Positions 1 through 7,889 of a stretch of DNA of 64,000 bases are shown here, one piece after another. The stretch is from the NCBI RefSeq assembly GCF_000711725.1, contig NZ_JONP01000001.1, positions 534,757-598,756 on the forward strand. The letters run 5' to 3'. Numbering within the stretch: position 1 is the first letter of the stretch; each line of letters opens with the position of its first letter. The translations under genes were made by a program, and so were the position numbers. The DNA is from Roseomonas aerilata DSM 19363 (GTDB lineage Bacteria; Pseudomonadota; Alphaproteobacteria; Acetobacterales; Acetobacteraceae). Under the pieces are notes generated by a model, which searched no databases, had not been told where the DNA came from, and was given only the letters and a program-made list of their open reading frames with translations.

Positions 1-909
1 GCCATAGGCCTCGACGCGGCGGTGGGCAGCGAAGTTGAAAATCGTCTCCCTTCCCAGGCGGCACATGTCGAGGTCGAGATCGGCGGTGATCAGCTCATCA
101 TCCCAGGAGGTCGCCTGGGCCATGATCTCGCCCTGCGGGTTGACGATGATGGAGTGGCCGAACAGCTCGTGCCCGTCCTCCACCCCGGCCTTGGCCGTCG
201 CGATCCCGAAGGTCGCGTTCTGGTAGCACCCCGCCTGGATCGAGAGGTGGGAATGCAGGACGCGCAGGTGGTGCGCCTCGAAGCCGCGGTTGTCCATGTT
301 CAGGCTCGGCGTGTTGTAGCCGAGCATCACCAGCTCGACCGACTGCAGCCCGAGCACGCGCCACGCCTCCGGCCAGCGCCGGTCATTGCAGATGAGCATG
401 CCGATGTTCACCGGCCCCGCGCTGCCGACGGGCGCGCGCACCACGGGGAAGCCGAGGTCGCCCACCTCGAAGTAGCGCTTCTCCAGGTGCTGCACCGTGC
501 GGATCGGGTCGTGCTCCGCATGGCCGGGCAGGTGGACCTTGCGATATTTGAGCGCGATCTCGCCGCTCGGATGCACATAGGCCGCGGTGTTGAAGTGGCG
601 CCCCTCCGGCGTCTTCTCCGCATAGCCGAGATGAAAGCCGATGCCGTATTTGCGCGCGGCCTCGAAGAGCGGCGCAGTGGCATTGGAGGGCAGGGAGGTC
701 TCGAACCAGTGGTCCGCGGCTGCGCGGTCCTCCTCGTACCAACGGGGAAAGAAGGTGGTGAGCGCGAGTTCCGGAAAGACCACCACCTCCACGCCGCGCC
801 GGTGCGCCGCCTCCATCAGCCGCACCATGCGGCCGACGGCGACCTCGCGTCCTTCGTCCTTCTGGATGGGGCCCAGCTGGGCGGCGGCGACGGTCAGTCG
901 GCGGGACAT
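1..909 (-). CDS. N-carbamoyl-D-amino-acid hydrolase (3' end cut by window)
   Basis: Nitrilase-superfamily hydrolase that removes the carbamoyl group from N-carbamoyl-D-amino acids, giving the D-amino acid, CO2 and ammonia in the cytoplasm. The Glu-Lys-Cys triad is visible: E47 in FPELALTTFF, a Lys near 124 in RKVHLPGH, and a Cys near 174 in MLICNDRRWPEAWR. That last block and the downstream GYNTP are typical of the Agrobacterium-type D-carbamoylase. 303 codons lie in the window; the known family is about 304 residues, so only the last few residues and the stop are missing. The start is the ATG at 907-909, about 25 bases from a large palindrome (932-956) that overlaps a TATATA box, suggesting its own regulated promoter. 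The cyclic amidohydrolase upstream on the same strand fits a hydantoin or dihydropyrimidine pathway (inference). A related carbamoyl-amide substrate is possible. Confidence 0.88.
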   Translation of the reverse strand, partial: MSRRLTVAAAQLGPIQKDEGREVAVGRMVRLMEAAHRRGVEVVVFPELALTTFFPRWYEEDRAAADHWFETSLPSNATAPLFEAARKYGIGFHLGYAEKTPEGRHFNTAAYVHPSGEIALKYRKVHLPGHAEHDPIRTVQHLEKRYFEVGDLGFPVVRAPVGSAGPVNIGMLICNDRRWPEAWRVLGLQSVELVMLGYNTPSLNMDNRGFEAHHLRVLHSHLSIQAGCYQNATFGIATAKAGVEDGHELFGHSIIVNPQGEIMAQATSWDDELITADLDLDMCRLGRETIFNFAAHRRVEAYG

Positions 910-931
910 GCGGTGCACTCTCCGTGGTGGT

Positions 932-956
932 GCGCGCACACTATATATGTGCGCGC
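932..956. promoter_or_regulatory. Operator-like palindrome over a TATATA box
   Basis: Perfect 9-bp arms, GCGCGCACA at 932-940 and TGTGCGCGC at 948-956, flank the AT-only-like core CTATATA. The site is the most AT-rich spot nearby and lies just upstream of the carbamoylase start at 909. It reads like a repressor or activator site overlapping the -10 region. No regulator can be assigned from sequence alone. Confidence 0.5.
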
Positions 957-1009
957 GTCAGAACAGGCGGTTCGTGGTCTCCGGGCAGCAGCGTGCCGGC
1001 CGATGCCGC

Positions 1010-1288
1010 TCAGGTCGTGCCGTCGGGCCGGCGCCAGGGCGTGCGGTCCACCGGCGGCGGGGCGCGGCGGGTGGAGGGCGGAGGCGCGGCTTCCGCGCTC
1101 GTCGGCTCAGCGACGCGATTCTCCGGCATGACGCGCAGGGCGAGCCACCAGCCCGCGCGGCCGCAGAGCACTCCGCAGAGTAGAGCGATGAAGGCGTTCG
1201 GCACGGAGGTGCCGGGCCCTGTCAGCCATACCCAGCCGCCGAAGCCGAGCAGGGCGGCGAGCACGGCGTAAAGCAGCGGCTGCCTCAT
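1010..1288 (-). CDS. Small hypothetical membrane protein
   Basis: A 92-residue protein that I do not recognise. Residues about 4-24 and 30-52 are hydrophobic and could form two membrane segments; the tail after residue 55 is Pro/Arg-rich and polar. It starts 22 bases after the stop of the cyclic amidohydrolase gene on the same strand, so it is probably the second gene of that transcript. It ends about 75 bases before the palindrome in front of the carbamoylase gene. No function is assigned. Confidence 0.6.
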   Translation of the reverse strand: MRQPLLYAVLAALLGFGGWVWLTGPGTSVPNAFIALLCGVLCGRAGWWLALRVMPENRVAEPTSAEAAPPPSTRRAPPPVDRTPWRRPDGTT

Positions 1289-1310
1289 CGCTTCCTCTCC
1301 CTCCCTCCCG

Positions 1311-2702
1311 TCAGGCGGCCGGGGGCAGGGCTACGGGCAGCGCGTTCTGGCGTGGCACGAAGCGGCCGTCGCCGGGCTTCGCCAGCACCTGCGCCCCATC
1401 CCACACGCAGTGGCCGCGCAGGTAAGTGGCCGCGACGCGCCCGCGAAGGGCGCGGCCATGATAGGCGGAGTGCTGGAACTCCGGCCGGTCGAGGATCGCC
1501 GCCTGGTCGAAGACGAAGTCGCCCCGCTCGATGACGCAGAGATCGGCATCGCCGCCCACCGCGATGCTTCCCTTCTTCGGCGCGAGGCCGTGGTAGCGGG
1601 CGGGCTCCGCCGCGCAGTAGCGCGCCATGAGCGTGAGCGGCAGCCCGCGCTCCTCCAGCAGGGTGAACATGACAGGCGCGAAGCTCTGCATGCCTGTCAG
1701 CCCGGCGCCGAGGGCGAAGATGTCGCCCTGGTAGACCTTGCGCTCGCGCTGCCAGGGCGCGTGGTCCGTCGAGATATAGGCGACCTTGCCGGCCAGCAGC
1801 GCGGCCCACATGCGCTCCACCTCGTCGGCGGTGCGGAAGGGCGGGTTGCACTTCCCGAACCCCTCCAGCCGGACGATGTCCTCCTCAGTCATGCAGAGAT
1901 AGTGCAGGCAGGCCTCGCCGGAGGAGCGGGCGCCGGCGCGGCGGAAATCCTCGGCGATCGCAAAGCCGCGGGCGAGGGAGGAGTGCGCGATATGGACATG
2001 CGCGCCCGTCTCCAGCCCGATCTCGAAGATGGCGAGGTTCGCCAGGTTCTCGGCCAGCGGCGGGCGGGTGCGGCAGTGCATGATGGGATCGGTCCGCCCG
2101 GCGGCCTTCGCCTCGGCCGTCAGCTTCATCACCAGCTCCTGGTCCTCGTTGTGCACGGCGACCATGAGGTTCGTTTTCGCGATCTCGGCGAAGGCCTCGC
2201 GCATCAGGCCCGGGTCAATCCGGGGGAAGCGCACCGCGTCGTACTCATAGGTGGAGAACTTGAAGGAGCAGGCCCCGGCCTCGGCGAGCCCCGCGATGGC
2301 CTCGACGCCGCCTTCCTTGCGGATGGTGCCATAGAGGGCGACGTCCACATGGGCGAGGCGGTGCAGCCACTCCACCTTGTCGCGCAGGATCGCGGCGTCC
2401 GTCACGGGCAGGGGGATGTCGTAGGGCATGTCCACGCAAGTGGTCACGCCGCCGGCGGCGGCGGACATGGTCGCGCCTTCGATCCCCGGCCAGCCGATGG
2501 AGCTCGCGGTATGCATGTGCCCGTCGACCAGCCCGGGAAAGACCAGCCGGCCGCGATGGTCCTCGGTCGCCGTCGCCGCCGGCGGCTCGCCCTCGCCGAT
2601 CGCCGCCACCGTCTCGCCGCGCACGGCCACGTAGCCGTCCCGAAGGATCCTGTCCGGCAGGACGAGGTCGCCAAGGATCACGCGGTCGAAGGTCTGGCTC
2701 AT
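1311..2702 (-). CDS. Cyclic amidohydrolase (allantoinase / dihydropyrimidinase / hydantoinase family)
   Basis: A 463-residue TIM-barrel metal hydrolase that opens cyclic ureides or amides. The complete binuclear metal site is visible: H62 and H64 in DGHMHTASS, a candidate carboxylated lysine K148 in SFKFSTYEYD, H184 in VAVHNEDQEL, H237/H240 in HVHIAHSS, and D313 in ISTDHAPW. The length is normal for the family. Overall pattern and the shortened lysine motif favour the allantoinase/dihydroorotase branch, but the exact ring substrate cannot be read from sequence. An N-carbamoyl-amino-acid hydrolase lies just downstream on the same strand, which favours a hydantoin-like or dihydropyrimidine-like substrate (inference). 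It starts at ATG 2700-2702, 35 bases from the end of the LysR gene. Confidence 0.82.
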   Translation of the reverse strand: MSQTFDRVILGDLVLPDRILRDGYVAVRGETVAAIGEGEPPAATATEDHRGRLVFPGLVDGHMHTASSIGWPGIEGATMSAAAGGVTTCVDMPYDIPLPVTDAAILRDKVEWLHRLAHVDVALYGTIRKEGGVEAIAGLAEAGACSFKFSTYEYDAVRFPRIDPGLMREAFAEIAKTNLMVAVHNEDQELVMKLTAEAKAAGRTDPIMHCRTRPPLAENLANLAIFEIGLETGAHVHIAHSSLARGFAIAEDFRRAGARSSGEACLHYLCMTEEDIVRLEGFGKCNPPFRTADEVERMWAALLAGKVAYISTDHAPWQRERKVYQGDIFALGAGLTGMQSFAPVMFTLLEERGLPLTLMARYCAAEPARYHGLAPKKGSIAVGGDADLCVIERGDFVFDQAAILDRPEFQHSAYHGRALRGRVAATYLRGHCVWDGAQVLAKPGDGRFVPRQNALPVALPPAA

Positions 2703-2737
2703 GCTCTGGTCCCGGCTCTGCTACGGTGCGCCGGAGG

Positions 2738-3667
2738 TTAGGGCAGATCGCCCGCCCCGTGTATCCCGCGCGCCGCCGGGAAAAGCTCCCTCACCAGCGA
2801 CAGGGCGAGGGAGGTCACCTCGCCCTCCCGCTCGGCGTTCCAGGCGAGTGCCACGCCCACCGCGCGGATAGGGCCGGCAAGCGCGCGGAATGCCACGCCG
2901 GGCGGCCGCAGCCGCGCCATGCCCGAGGAGACGAGGGCGACGCCCAGCCCAGCCGCGACGAAGCCAAGCTGCGCCATGGCCGAGCCCACCTCCCGCACCG
3001 CCCGCGGCGCGAAGCCGGCGCCGTGGCAGGCAGCAACCATGGCATCCGCATAGGCCGGCGAAATCGAGCGCGGCAGCATCAGCATCGCCTCGTCCGCGAG
3101 CAGCGCGAGGGGCAGCGGATCGGGGGCCGAGAGCAGCGCGTGCCCTTCGGGCAGCGCGACGAGAAGGTGGTCCTCGCCGAGCGGGCGGATGCGGATCGGC
3201 GGCCGCGCCCGGTCGTCGCGCAGCAGGGCGATGTCCACCTCGCCGCGCCGCAACGCCTCCATCGCGTCCGCCGTGTCCATCTCGCGCACCGACACCGCCG
3301 CCTCCGGCCGCGCGGCGGAGAGGGCGCGCACGAGGGGCGGCAATTCCTCCAGCAGCGCGGAGGTGACGCAGGCGATGGCGGCCGGCGCGTGGCGCCCCGC
3401 GCGCAGCTCACGCGCCAGCGCCTCCAGCGCGCCCGCATCCTCGGCCAGGCGGCGCGCGAGCGGCAGCAGCGCCTCCCCCGCCCGCGTGGGGCGCGTGCCG
3501 CGACCACCGCGCTCCAGCAGCCGCACGCCAAGTTCCTTCTCCAGCGCCTGGATCTGCGCGGTGAGCGGCGGCTGCGAGAGGCCGAGCCGTGCGGCGGCGC
3601 GGCCGAAATGCCCCTCTTCCGCCACCGCGAGGAAATGGCCGAGCCGGCGGACGAGGCGGAAATCCAT
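2738..3667 (-). CDS. LysR-family transcriptional regulator
   Basis: A 309-residue LysR regulator. The winged helix-turn-helix covers residues about 1-60, with the typical [20 protein letters not shown] recognition segment, followed by a periplasmic-binding-protein-like effector domain. It diverges from prpD, with 101 bases between the starts. That gap holds CAATCGGATTG (3701-3711), a short palindrome that could be a LysR-type site. It may control prpDC, the amidohydrolase gene downstream on its own strand, or both (inference). The start codon is the ATG at 3665-3667; its ribosome-binding site is weak. The effector cannot be predicted. Confidence 0.88.
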   Translation of the reverse strand: MDFRLVRRLGHFLAVAEEGHFGRAAARLGLSQPPLTAQIQALEKELGVRLLERGGRGTRPTRAGEALLPLARRLAEDAGALEALARELRAGRHAPAAIACVTSALLEELPPLVRALSAARPEAAVSVREMDTADAMEALRRGEVDIALLRDDRARPPIRIRPLGEDHLLVALPEGHALLSAPDPLPLALLADEAMLMLPRSISPAYADAMVAACHGAGFAPRAVREVGSAMAQLGFVAAGLGVALVSSGMARLRPPGVAFRALAGPIRAVGVALAWNAEREGEVTSLALSLVRELFPAARGIHGAGDLP

Positions 3668-3768
3668 CGCTCATACGAGAAGCCTATCGCGCAGTCCCGT
3701 CAATCGGATTGGACGATCAAGCGCGCCGGGTGCAGAACCGCGGACGTAGGATTCCAAGGGAGACGCCA

Positions 3769-5298
3769 ATGCAGTCGCATGCCGTGAAAGTCCATCCGTC
3801 CAAGGCGCTGTTGAAGCGCGAGGACCAGCTTGCCTGGAAGATCGCGGCCGTTGCCGCCGATCCCGTGCCCGTGCCCGAGGACACGGCGGCGATGATCATC
3901 AACCGGGTGATCGACAACGCCTCCGTCGCCATCGCCGCCATCAACCGCTCCGCGCCCACCTCCGCCCGCCAGATGGCGCTCGGCCACCCGCGCCCGGGCG
4001 GCGCGACGGTCTTCGGGCTCGACCCCTCGCAGCGCGTCTCGCCGGAATGGGCAGCCTGGGCGAACGGCACGGCGGTGCGCGAGCTCGACATGCACGACAC
4101 CTTCCTTGCCGCCGACTACTCGCACCCCGGCGACAACATCCCGCCGATCCTCGCCGTGGCGCAGACGATGGGCAAGTCGGGCGCCGAGCTGCTGCGCGGC
4201 CTCGCCACCGGCTACGAGATCCATATCGACCTCGTGCGCGCCATCTGCCTGCACGAGCACAAGGTGGACCACATCGCCCATCTCTGCCCCGCCCAGGCCG
4301 CCGGTCTCGGCACGCTGCTCGGGCTGGACCAGGCGACGATCTTCCAGGCGGTGCAGCAGGCCCTCCACGTCTCCGTGACCTTCCGCCAGAGCCGAAAGGG
4401 CGAGATCTCCTCCTGGAAGGCCTTCGCCCCCGCGCATGCCGGCAAGCTGGCGGTCGAGGCTGTGGACCGCGCCATGCGCGGGGAGGGCGCGCCGAGCCCG
4501 ATCTACGAGGGCGAGGATTCGGTTATCGCCTGGGTGCTGGCCGGGCGCACCCATCGCTATCAGGGCGACGTGTACGAGCCCGTCTACTACGAGGTCCCGC
4601 TGCCCGCGCCGGGCGAGGGCAAGCGCGCCATCCTCGACAGCTACACGAAGGAGCACTCGGCCGAGTACCAGTCCCAGGCGCTGATCGACCTCGCCTTCCG
4701 CATGCGGGAGCGGATCAAGGACCTCTCCCAGGTCGAGAAGATCCTTCTCCACACCTCTCATCACACTCACTATGTCATCGGCACCGGCGCCAACGACCCG
4801 CAGAAGATGGACCCGAAGGCCAGCCGCGAGACGCTGGACCACTCCATCATGTACATCTTCACCGTCGCGCTCGAGGACGGTCGCTGGCACCACGTGGACA
4901 GCTACGCCCCCGAGCGCGCCGCCCGCCCGGAGACGGTCCGCCTCTGGCACAGCATGGAAACGCGCGAGGACCCGGAGTGGACGCGCCGTTACCACTCGCG
5001 CGACCCGAACGAGCTTGCCTTCGGCGGCCGGGTGGAGATCACCCTCAAGGACGGTACCGTGCTGACCGATGAGCTGGCGGTGGCCAACGCGCACCCGCTG
5101 GGCGCGAAGCCCTTCGGCCGCGCGGACTACATCCGCAAGTTCCGGATCCTGACGGACGGCATCATCGACAAGGCCGAGCAGGACCGCTTCATCGCGGCGG
5201 CGGAGAACCTGCCGAACCTTAAGGCGGGGGAGCTCGACCAGCTGAACGTGCGCCTGCCCGAGGGCAAGCTCACCGTCGGCGGCCCCGGCATCTTCTGA
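3769..5298 (+). CDS. prpD: 2-methylcitrate dehydratase (MmgE/PrpD family)
   Basis: A 509-residue MmgE/PrpD-family enzyme that dehydrates 2-methylcitrate to 2-methylaconitate in the cytoplasmic methylcitrate cycle, which uses propionyl-CoA. Family landmarks include the near N-terminal [12 protein letters not shown], the [18 protein letters not shown] block, the [13 protein letters not shown] block and the C-terminal [10 protein letters not shown] block. The start ATG at 3769 follows AAGGGAG with good spacing; the open frame upstream to 3589 overlaps the lysR gene and is not used. prpC follows 64 bases later. The pair supports the assignment, though MmgE/PrpD proteins can act on other substrates. 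Confidence 0.92.
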   Translation: MQSHAVKVHPSKALLKREDQLAWKIAAVAADPVPVPEDTAAMIINRVIDNASVAIAAINRSAPTSARQMALGHPRPGGATVFGLDPSQRVSPEWAAWANGTAVRELDMHDTFLAADYSHPGDNIPPILAVAQTMGKSGAELLRGLATGYEIHIDLVRAICLHEHKVDHIAHLCPAQAAGLGTLLGLDQATIFQAVQQALHVSVTFRQSRKGEISSWKAFAPAHAGKLAVEAVDRAMRGEGAPSPIYEGEDSVIAWVLAGRTHRYQGDVYEPVYYEVPLPAPGEGKRAILDSYTKEHSAEYQSQALIDLAFRMRERIKDLSQVEKILLHTSHHTHYVIGTGANDPQKMDPKASRETLDHSIMYIFTVALEDGRWHHVDSYAPERAARPETVRLWHSMETREDPEWTRRYHSRDPNELAFGGRVEITLKDGTVLTDELAVANAHPLGAKPFGRADYIRKFRILTDGIIDKAEQDRFIAAAENLPNLKAGELDQLNVRLPEGKLTVGGPGIF

Positions 5299-5362
5299 TC
5301 GCACCCGCGCCGCCGGCCGACCCGGCGGCGCGCCCGCCCCACACGGAAAGAGGAAGCAACCA

Positions 5363-6499
5363 ATGAGCGAAACCAAGCCCGACATCCGCAAGGGACTCGT
5401 CGGCGTCGTCGCCGACGTGTCCGCCGTCTCGAAGGTCATGGCCGAGACGAACAGCCTTACCTATCGCGGCTACCCCGTGCAGGACCTGGCCGAGAACTGC
5501 TCCTTCGAGGAGGTTGCCTACCTCCTCTGGAACGGGGAGCTGCCCAACGCCTCCCAACTCGCCGACTTCCGCGCGGAGGAAGCCGCCGAGCGCGCGCTGA
5601 GCCCCGCGCTGCACGAGGTCATCCGCGCCATGCCGCGCGGGGCCCACCCGATGGATGCCATCCGCACGGCCGTCTCCTTCATGGGGATGGAGGATCCGGA
5701 GGCGGGCGACGTGTCCGAGCCCGCGACGCGCCGCAAGGCAATGCGCCTGCTGGCGAAGATCCCGACGGCGATCGCTGCCGCCCACCGCGCTTCCAAGGAC
5801 CTGCCGCCGGAGGCGCCCGACGCCTCCCTCACCTTTGCGGAGAACTTCTTCCAGCTCGTCTTCGGCCGGGTGCCCCAGCCGGAGGTGGTGAAGTCCTTCG
5901 ACGTCTCCCTCATCCTCTACGCGGAGCACGGCTTCAACGCCTCCACCTTCACCGCCCGCACCATCACCTCCACCGGCGCCGACCTGCACGGGGCGGTCGT
6001 CGGGGGCATTGCGGCGCTGAAGGGTCCGCTGCACGGCGGCGCCAACGAGGCGGTGATGCACATGCTGAGCGAGATCGGCGATCCCTCCCGCGCGGTGGAG
6101 TGGCTGCAGTCCCGCTTCGACCACCGCGCGCTGGTGATGGGCTTCGGCCACCGGGTCTACAAGAACGGCGACAGCCGGGTGCCGACGATGACGAAGTACG
6201 CCGAGCGCATGGCCGAGGTGGTGGGCGACCGCCGCTGGATGGAGATGTCCCGGCTGCTGGCGGCGGAGATGCTGGCGAAGAAGAACATCCACCCGAACCT
6301 CGATTTCCCCGCGGGTCCCGCCTACCACCTGATGGGCTTCGACATCCCGCTCTTCACCCCGATCTTCGTCGCGTCCCGCATCACCGGTTGGGCCGCGCAC
6401 GTCATCGAGCAGTCCGCCGACAACCGCCTCATCCGTCCGCTCTCGGAGTACACGGGCGTCGCGCAGCGCACGGTTCCGTCGATGTCCGCGCGCGGCTGA
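5363..6499 (+). CDS. prpC: 2-methylcitrate synthase / citrate synthase family
   Basis: A 378-residue type II-like short citrate synthase that condenses propionyl-CoA (or acetyl-CoA) with oxaloacetate. The catalytic residues are present: H224 in GPLHGGANEA, H263 in GFGHRVYKNGD and D314 in HPNLDFPAG; the C-terminal substrate motif SADNRLIRPLSEY is intact. The length matches PrpC rather than the 430-residue Gram-negative GltA. Downstream of prpD in the same direction, it makes the substrate for PrpD. No methylisocitrate lyase (prpB) is seen in the window, so the cycle must be completed elsewhere. GAAAGAGGAAG precedes the ATG. A hairpin at 6527-6553 follows. Confidence 0.9.
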   Translation: MSETKPDIRKGLVGVVADVSAVSKVMAETNSLTYRGYPVQDLAENCSFEEVAYLLWNGELPNASQLADFRAEEAAERALSPALHEVIRAMPRGAHPMDAIRTAVSFMGMEDPEAGDVSEPATRRKAMRLLAKIPTAIAAAHRASKDLPPEAPDASLTFAENFFQLVFGRVPQPEVVKSFDVSLILYAEHGFNASTFTARTITSTGADLHGAVVGGIAALKGPLHGGANEAVMHMLSEIGDPSRAVEWLQSRFDHRALVMGFGHRVYKNGDSRVPTMTKYAERMAEVVGDRRWMEMSRLLAAEMLAKKNIHPNLDFPAGPAYHLMGFDIPLFTPIFVASRITGWAAHVIEQSADNRLIRPLSEYTGVAQRTVPSMSARG

Positions 6500-6526
6500 C
6501 GCGCTCAGCTGACAGGCACCACGACG

Positions 6527-6553
6527 AACGGACGCGCTGCTTGCGCGTCCGTT
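6527..6553 (+). terminator. Hairpin after prpC
   Basis: Perfect 10-bp stem, AACGGACGCG (6527-6536) and CGCGTCCGTT (6544-6553), with a 7-base loop, 28 bases after the prpC stop. There is no long T-run, so it may act as a weak or factor-assisted terminator or as an mRNA-stabilising hairpin. Confidence 0.55.
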
Positions 6554-6632
6554 AACGATCGTGGCGCAGCGCAACGCACTGCAGCGTGATTTGGATGCAC
6601 GTCAAAATAAATGCGCGTGCTGCGTCTTTCCG

Positions 6633-6661
6633 TTGACAACATGCTTGTGCGTGAAGATAGC
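6633..6661 (+). promoter_or_regulatory. Candidate sigma-70-type promoter
   Basis: A perfect TTGACA at 6633-6638, a 17-base spacer, then GATAGC at 6656-6661, close to the TATAGC-like -10 used in alphaproteobacteria. It points toward the histone-like gene, about 400 bases away, so either the leader is long or a small RNA is made. Confidence 0.35.
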
Positions 6662-7067
6662 GTGGCGAGCGCATGAACGGTCACACGCGATTCGCACGCG
6701 ATGCTGTCAAGCAGCTTGTGCTCACTCCATGCACCGGACTGCTCGGCCCAAAGCGACGCTGGTGACGGTGATCGGCGCGACGCAACACGGAAGGACGGTT
6801 CCTGGCATCCTCGGATGACACCTTGAACCAGGGGCGAGAGCGGAACGTGATCCTCGAAGGAGGATGCCGGACACCGCACGAAGCCCGGCACGGCGTGGCG
6901 CTGCCGCCAGAGGGCAAGGCCCCGGCGCGCGTCAGGCCCTTGGCCGCCCCGCTTCCGCGCTGCGAAGACCCTGTGACGCCTCCCTCCCGACAGGTGGGCG
7001 CGTCCTCGGGACAGTATTGGCCCATGACGTGACCCATCCGGCACGAAACCCCCAGGAGATCCAGCAC

Positions 7068-7841
7068 GTGAGCGAAGAGAAGACCCCCCGAGCGGCCGCG
7101 ATGGCCATGAGCACAACGCGCCGCAGCGCCGGCACGCGCAAGGCGAGCACCGCCGGCCGCGCGAAGCCGGCCGCAAAGACCACGAAGACCGCCGCGAAGA
7201 AGCCCGGCCCCGCCAAGGGCAGCGCGACCGCGAAGAAGGCGACCGCGACCGCCCGCAGCGCGAAGAAGGCGGCCCCCGCCCGCAAGACCGCCGCGACGAG
7301 GACTGCGACCAAGACCGCGGCGAAGTCCGGCACCACGCGCCGCACGACGGCGGCGAAGAAGGCCGCGCCCGCCCGCAAGACCGCTTCCACGCGCAGCACC
7401 ACCGCGCGCAAGGCGGCGCCTGCCCGCAAGACGGCCACCGCGAAGAAGGCGGCCCCCGCGAAGCGCGCGACTGGCGCGAAGACCGCCGCGAAGTCCGCGA
7501 CTGCCCGTCGCCCGGCGGCGTCCCGCACCAGCACCGCCGCCAAGCGCACCACCGCGACGACGGCCCGCAAGGCACCGGCCCGCAAGGCCGCGACGAGCAC
7601 GCGCGCGACCGCCAGCCGCTCGACGAGCACGCGCTCGACCGCCGCGAAGGCGCCCGCCAAGCGCGCCGCCGCGACCCGCAGCACGGCCACCCGCAAGAGC
7701 GCCACGACCTCGGCGCGCAGCGAAGCCGCGAAGAAGGGTGCCGCCACCCGCGCCCGTCGGAAGGCCGAGGCCACTGCCTCCGCCGCGCCCGAGACAACGG
7801 CGCCGGAGACGGAGGCTCAGTCCAGCAGCGACGCGACCTGA
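7068..7841 (+). CDS. Histone H1-like Lys/Ala/Thr/Arg-rich protein
   Basis: A 257-residue, extremely basic, low-complexity protein made of Ala, Lys, Arg and Thr, with repeated units such as KKAAPARKTA. There is no hydrophobic core, no Cys and no folded domain that I recognise. This composition matches bacterial histone H1-like or AlgP-type proteins, which bind DNA and help compact the nucleoid or regulate genes. The start GTG at 7068 is preceded by AGGAG (7054-7058) at good spacing; ATG codons at 7101 and 7107 are alternatives. The repeats make length variation between strains likely. A strong terminator follows at 7864. It is convergent with the metabolite operon on the other strand. The broad assignment is firm; the precise role is unknown. 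Confidence 0.75.
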   Translation: MSEEKTPRAAAMAMSTTRRSAGTRKASTAGRAKPAAKTTKTAAKKPGPAKGSATAKKATATARSAKKAAPARKTAATRTATKTAAKSGTTRRTTAAKKAAPARKTASTRSTTARKAAPARKTATAKKAAPAKRATGAKTAAKSATARRPAASRTSTAAKRTTATTARKAPARKAATSTRATASRSTSTRSTAAKAPAKRAAATRSTATRKSATTSARSEAAKKGAATRARRKAEATASAAPETTAPETEAQSSSDAT

Positions 7842-7863
7842 TCGCTCCGCGATCACCGTGAAG

Positions 7864-7889
7864 GGGGGCGCTCCGGCGCCCCCTTTTTT
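7864..7889 (+). terminator. Rho-independent terminator of the histone-like gene
   Basis: Perfect 8-bp GC stem GGGGGCGC (7864-7871) and GCGCCCCC (7876-7883) with a TCCG loop, followed by six T (7884-7889). It lies 22 bases after the stop. Its T-run touches the stop of the convergent minus-strand gene. Confidence 0.88.

Larger units (their letters stand above)
6500..7067. other. 568-base non-coding gap between prpC and the histone-like gene
   Basis: No convincing gene here; short frames lack family resemblance and ribosome-binding sites. The gap contains the prpC hairpin (6527-6553), a sigma-70-like promoter candidate (6633-6661), and a spaced inverted repeat GGCATCCTC (6804-6812) with GAGGATGCC (6860-6868). 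Bases about 6560-6720 are visibly more AT-rich than the surroundings. It could be a long leader, a small RNA, or decayed sequence. Confidence 0.4.

Noticed and set aside
3700..5439. A 579-codon minus-strand frame opposite prpD
   Set aside because: Composition is that of an antisense shadow (Arg, Gly, Val, His rich, no domain), and prpD on the plus strand has full family similarity.
6823..7032. A 69-codon frame in the prpC-histone gap
   Set aside because: No ribosome-binding site and no family resemblance.
7100..7830. Repeated motifs resembling a repeat array
   Set aside because: They are codon-level repeats of a Lys/Ala-rich protein with no regular spacer, so not CRISPR.
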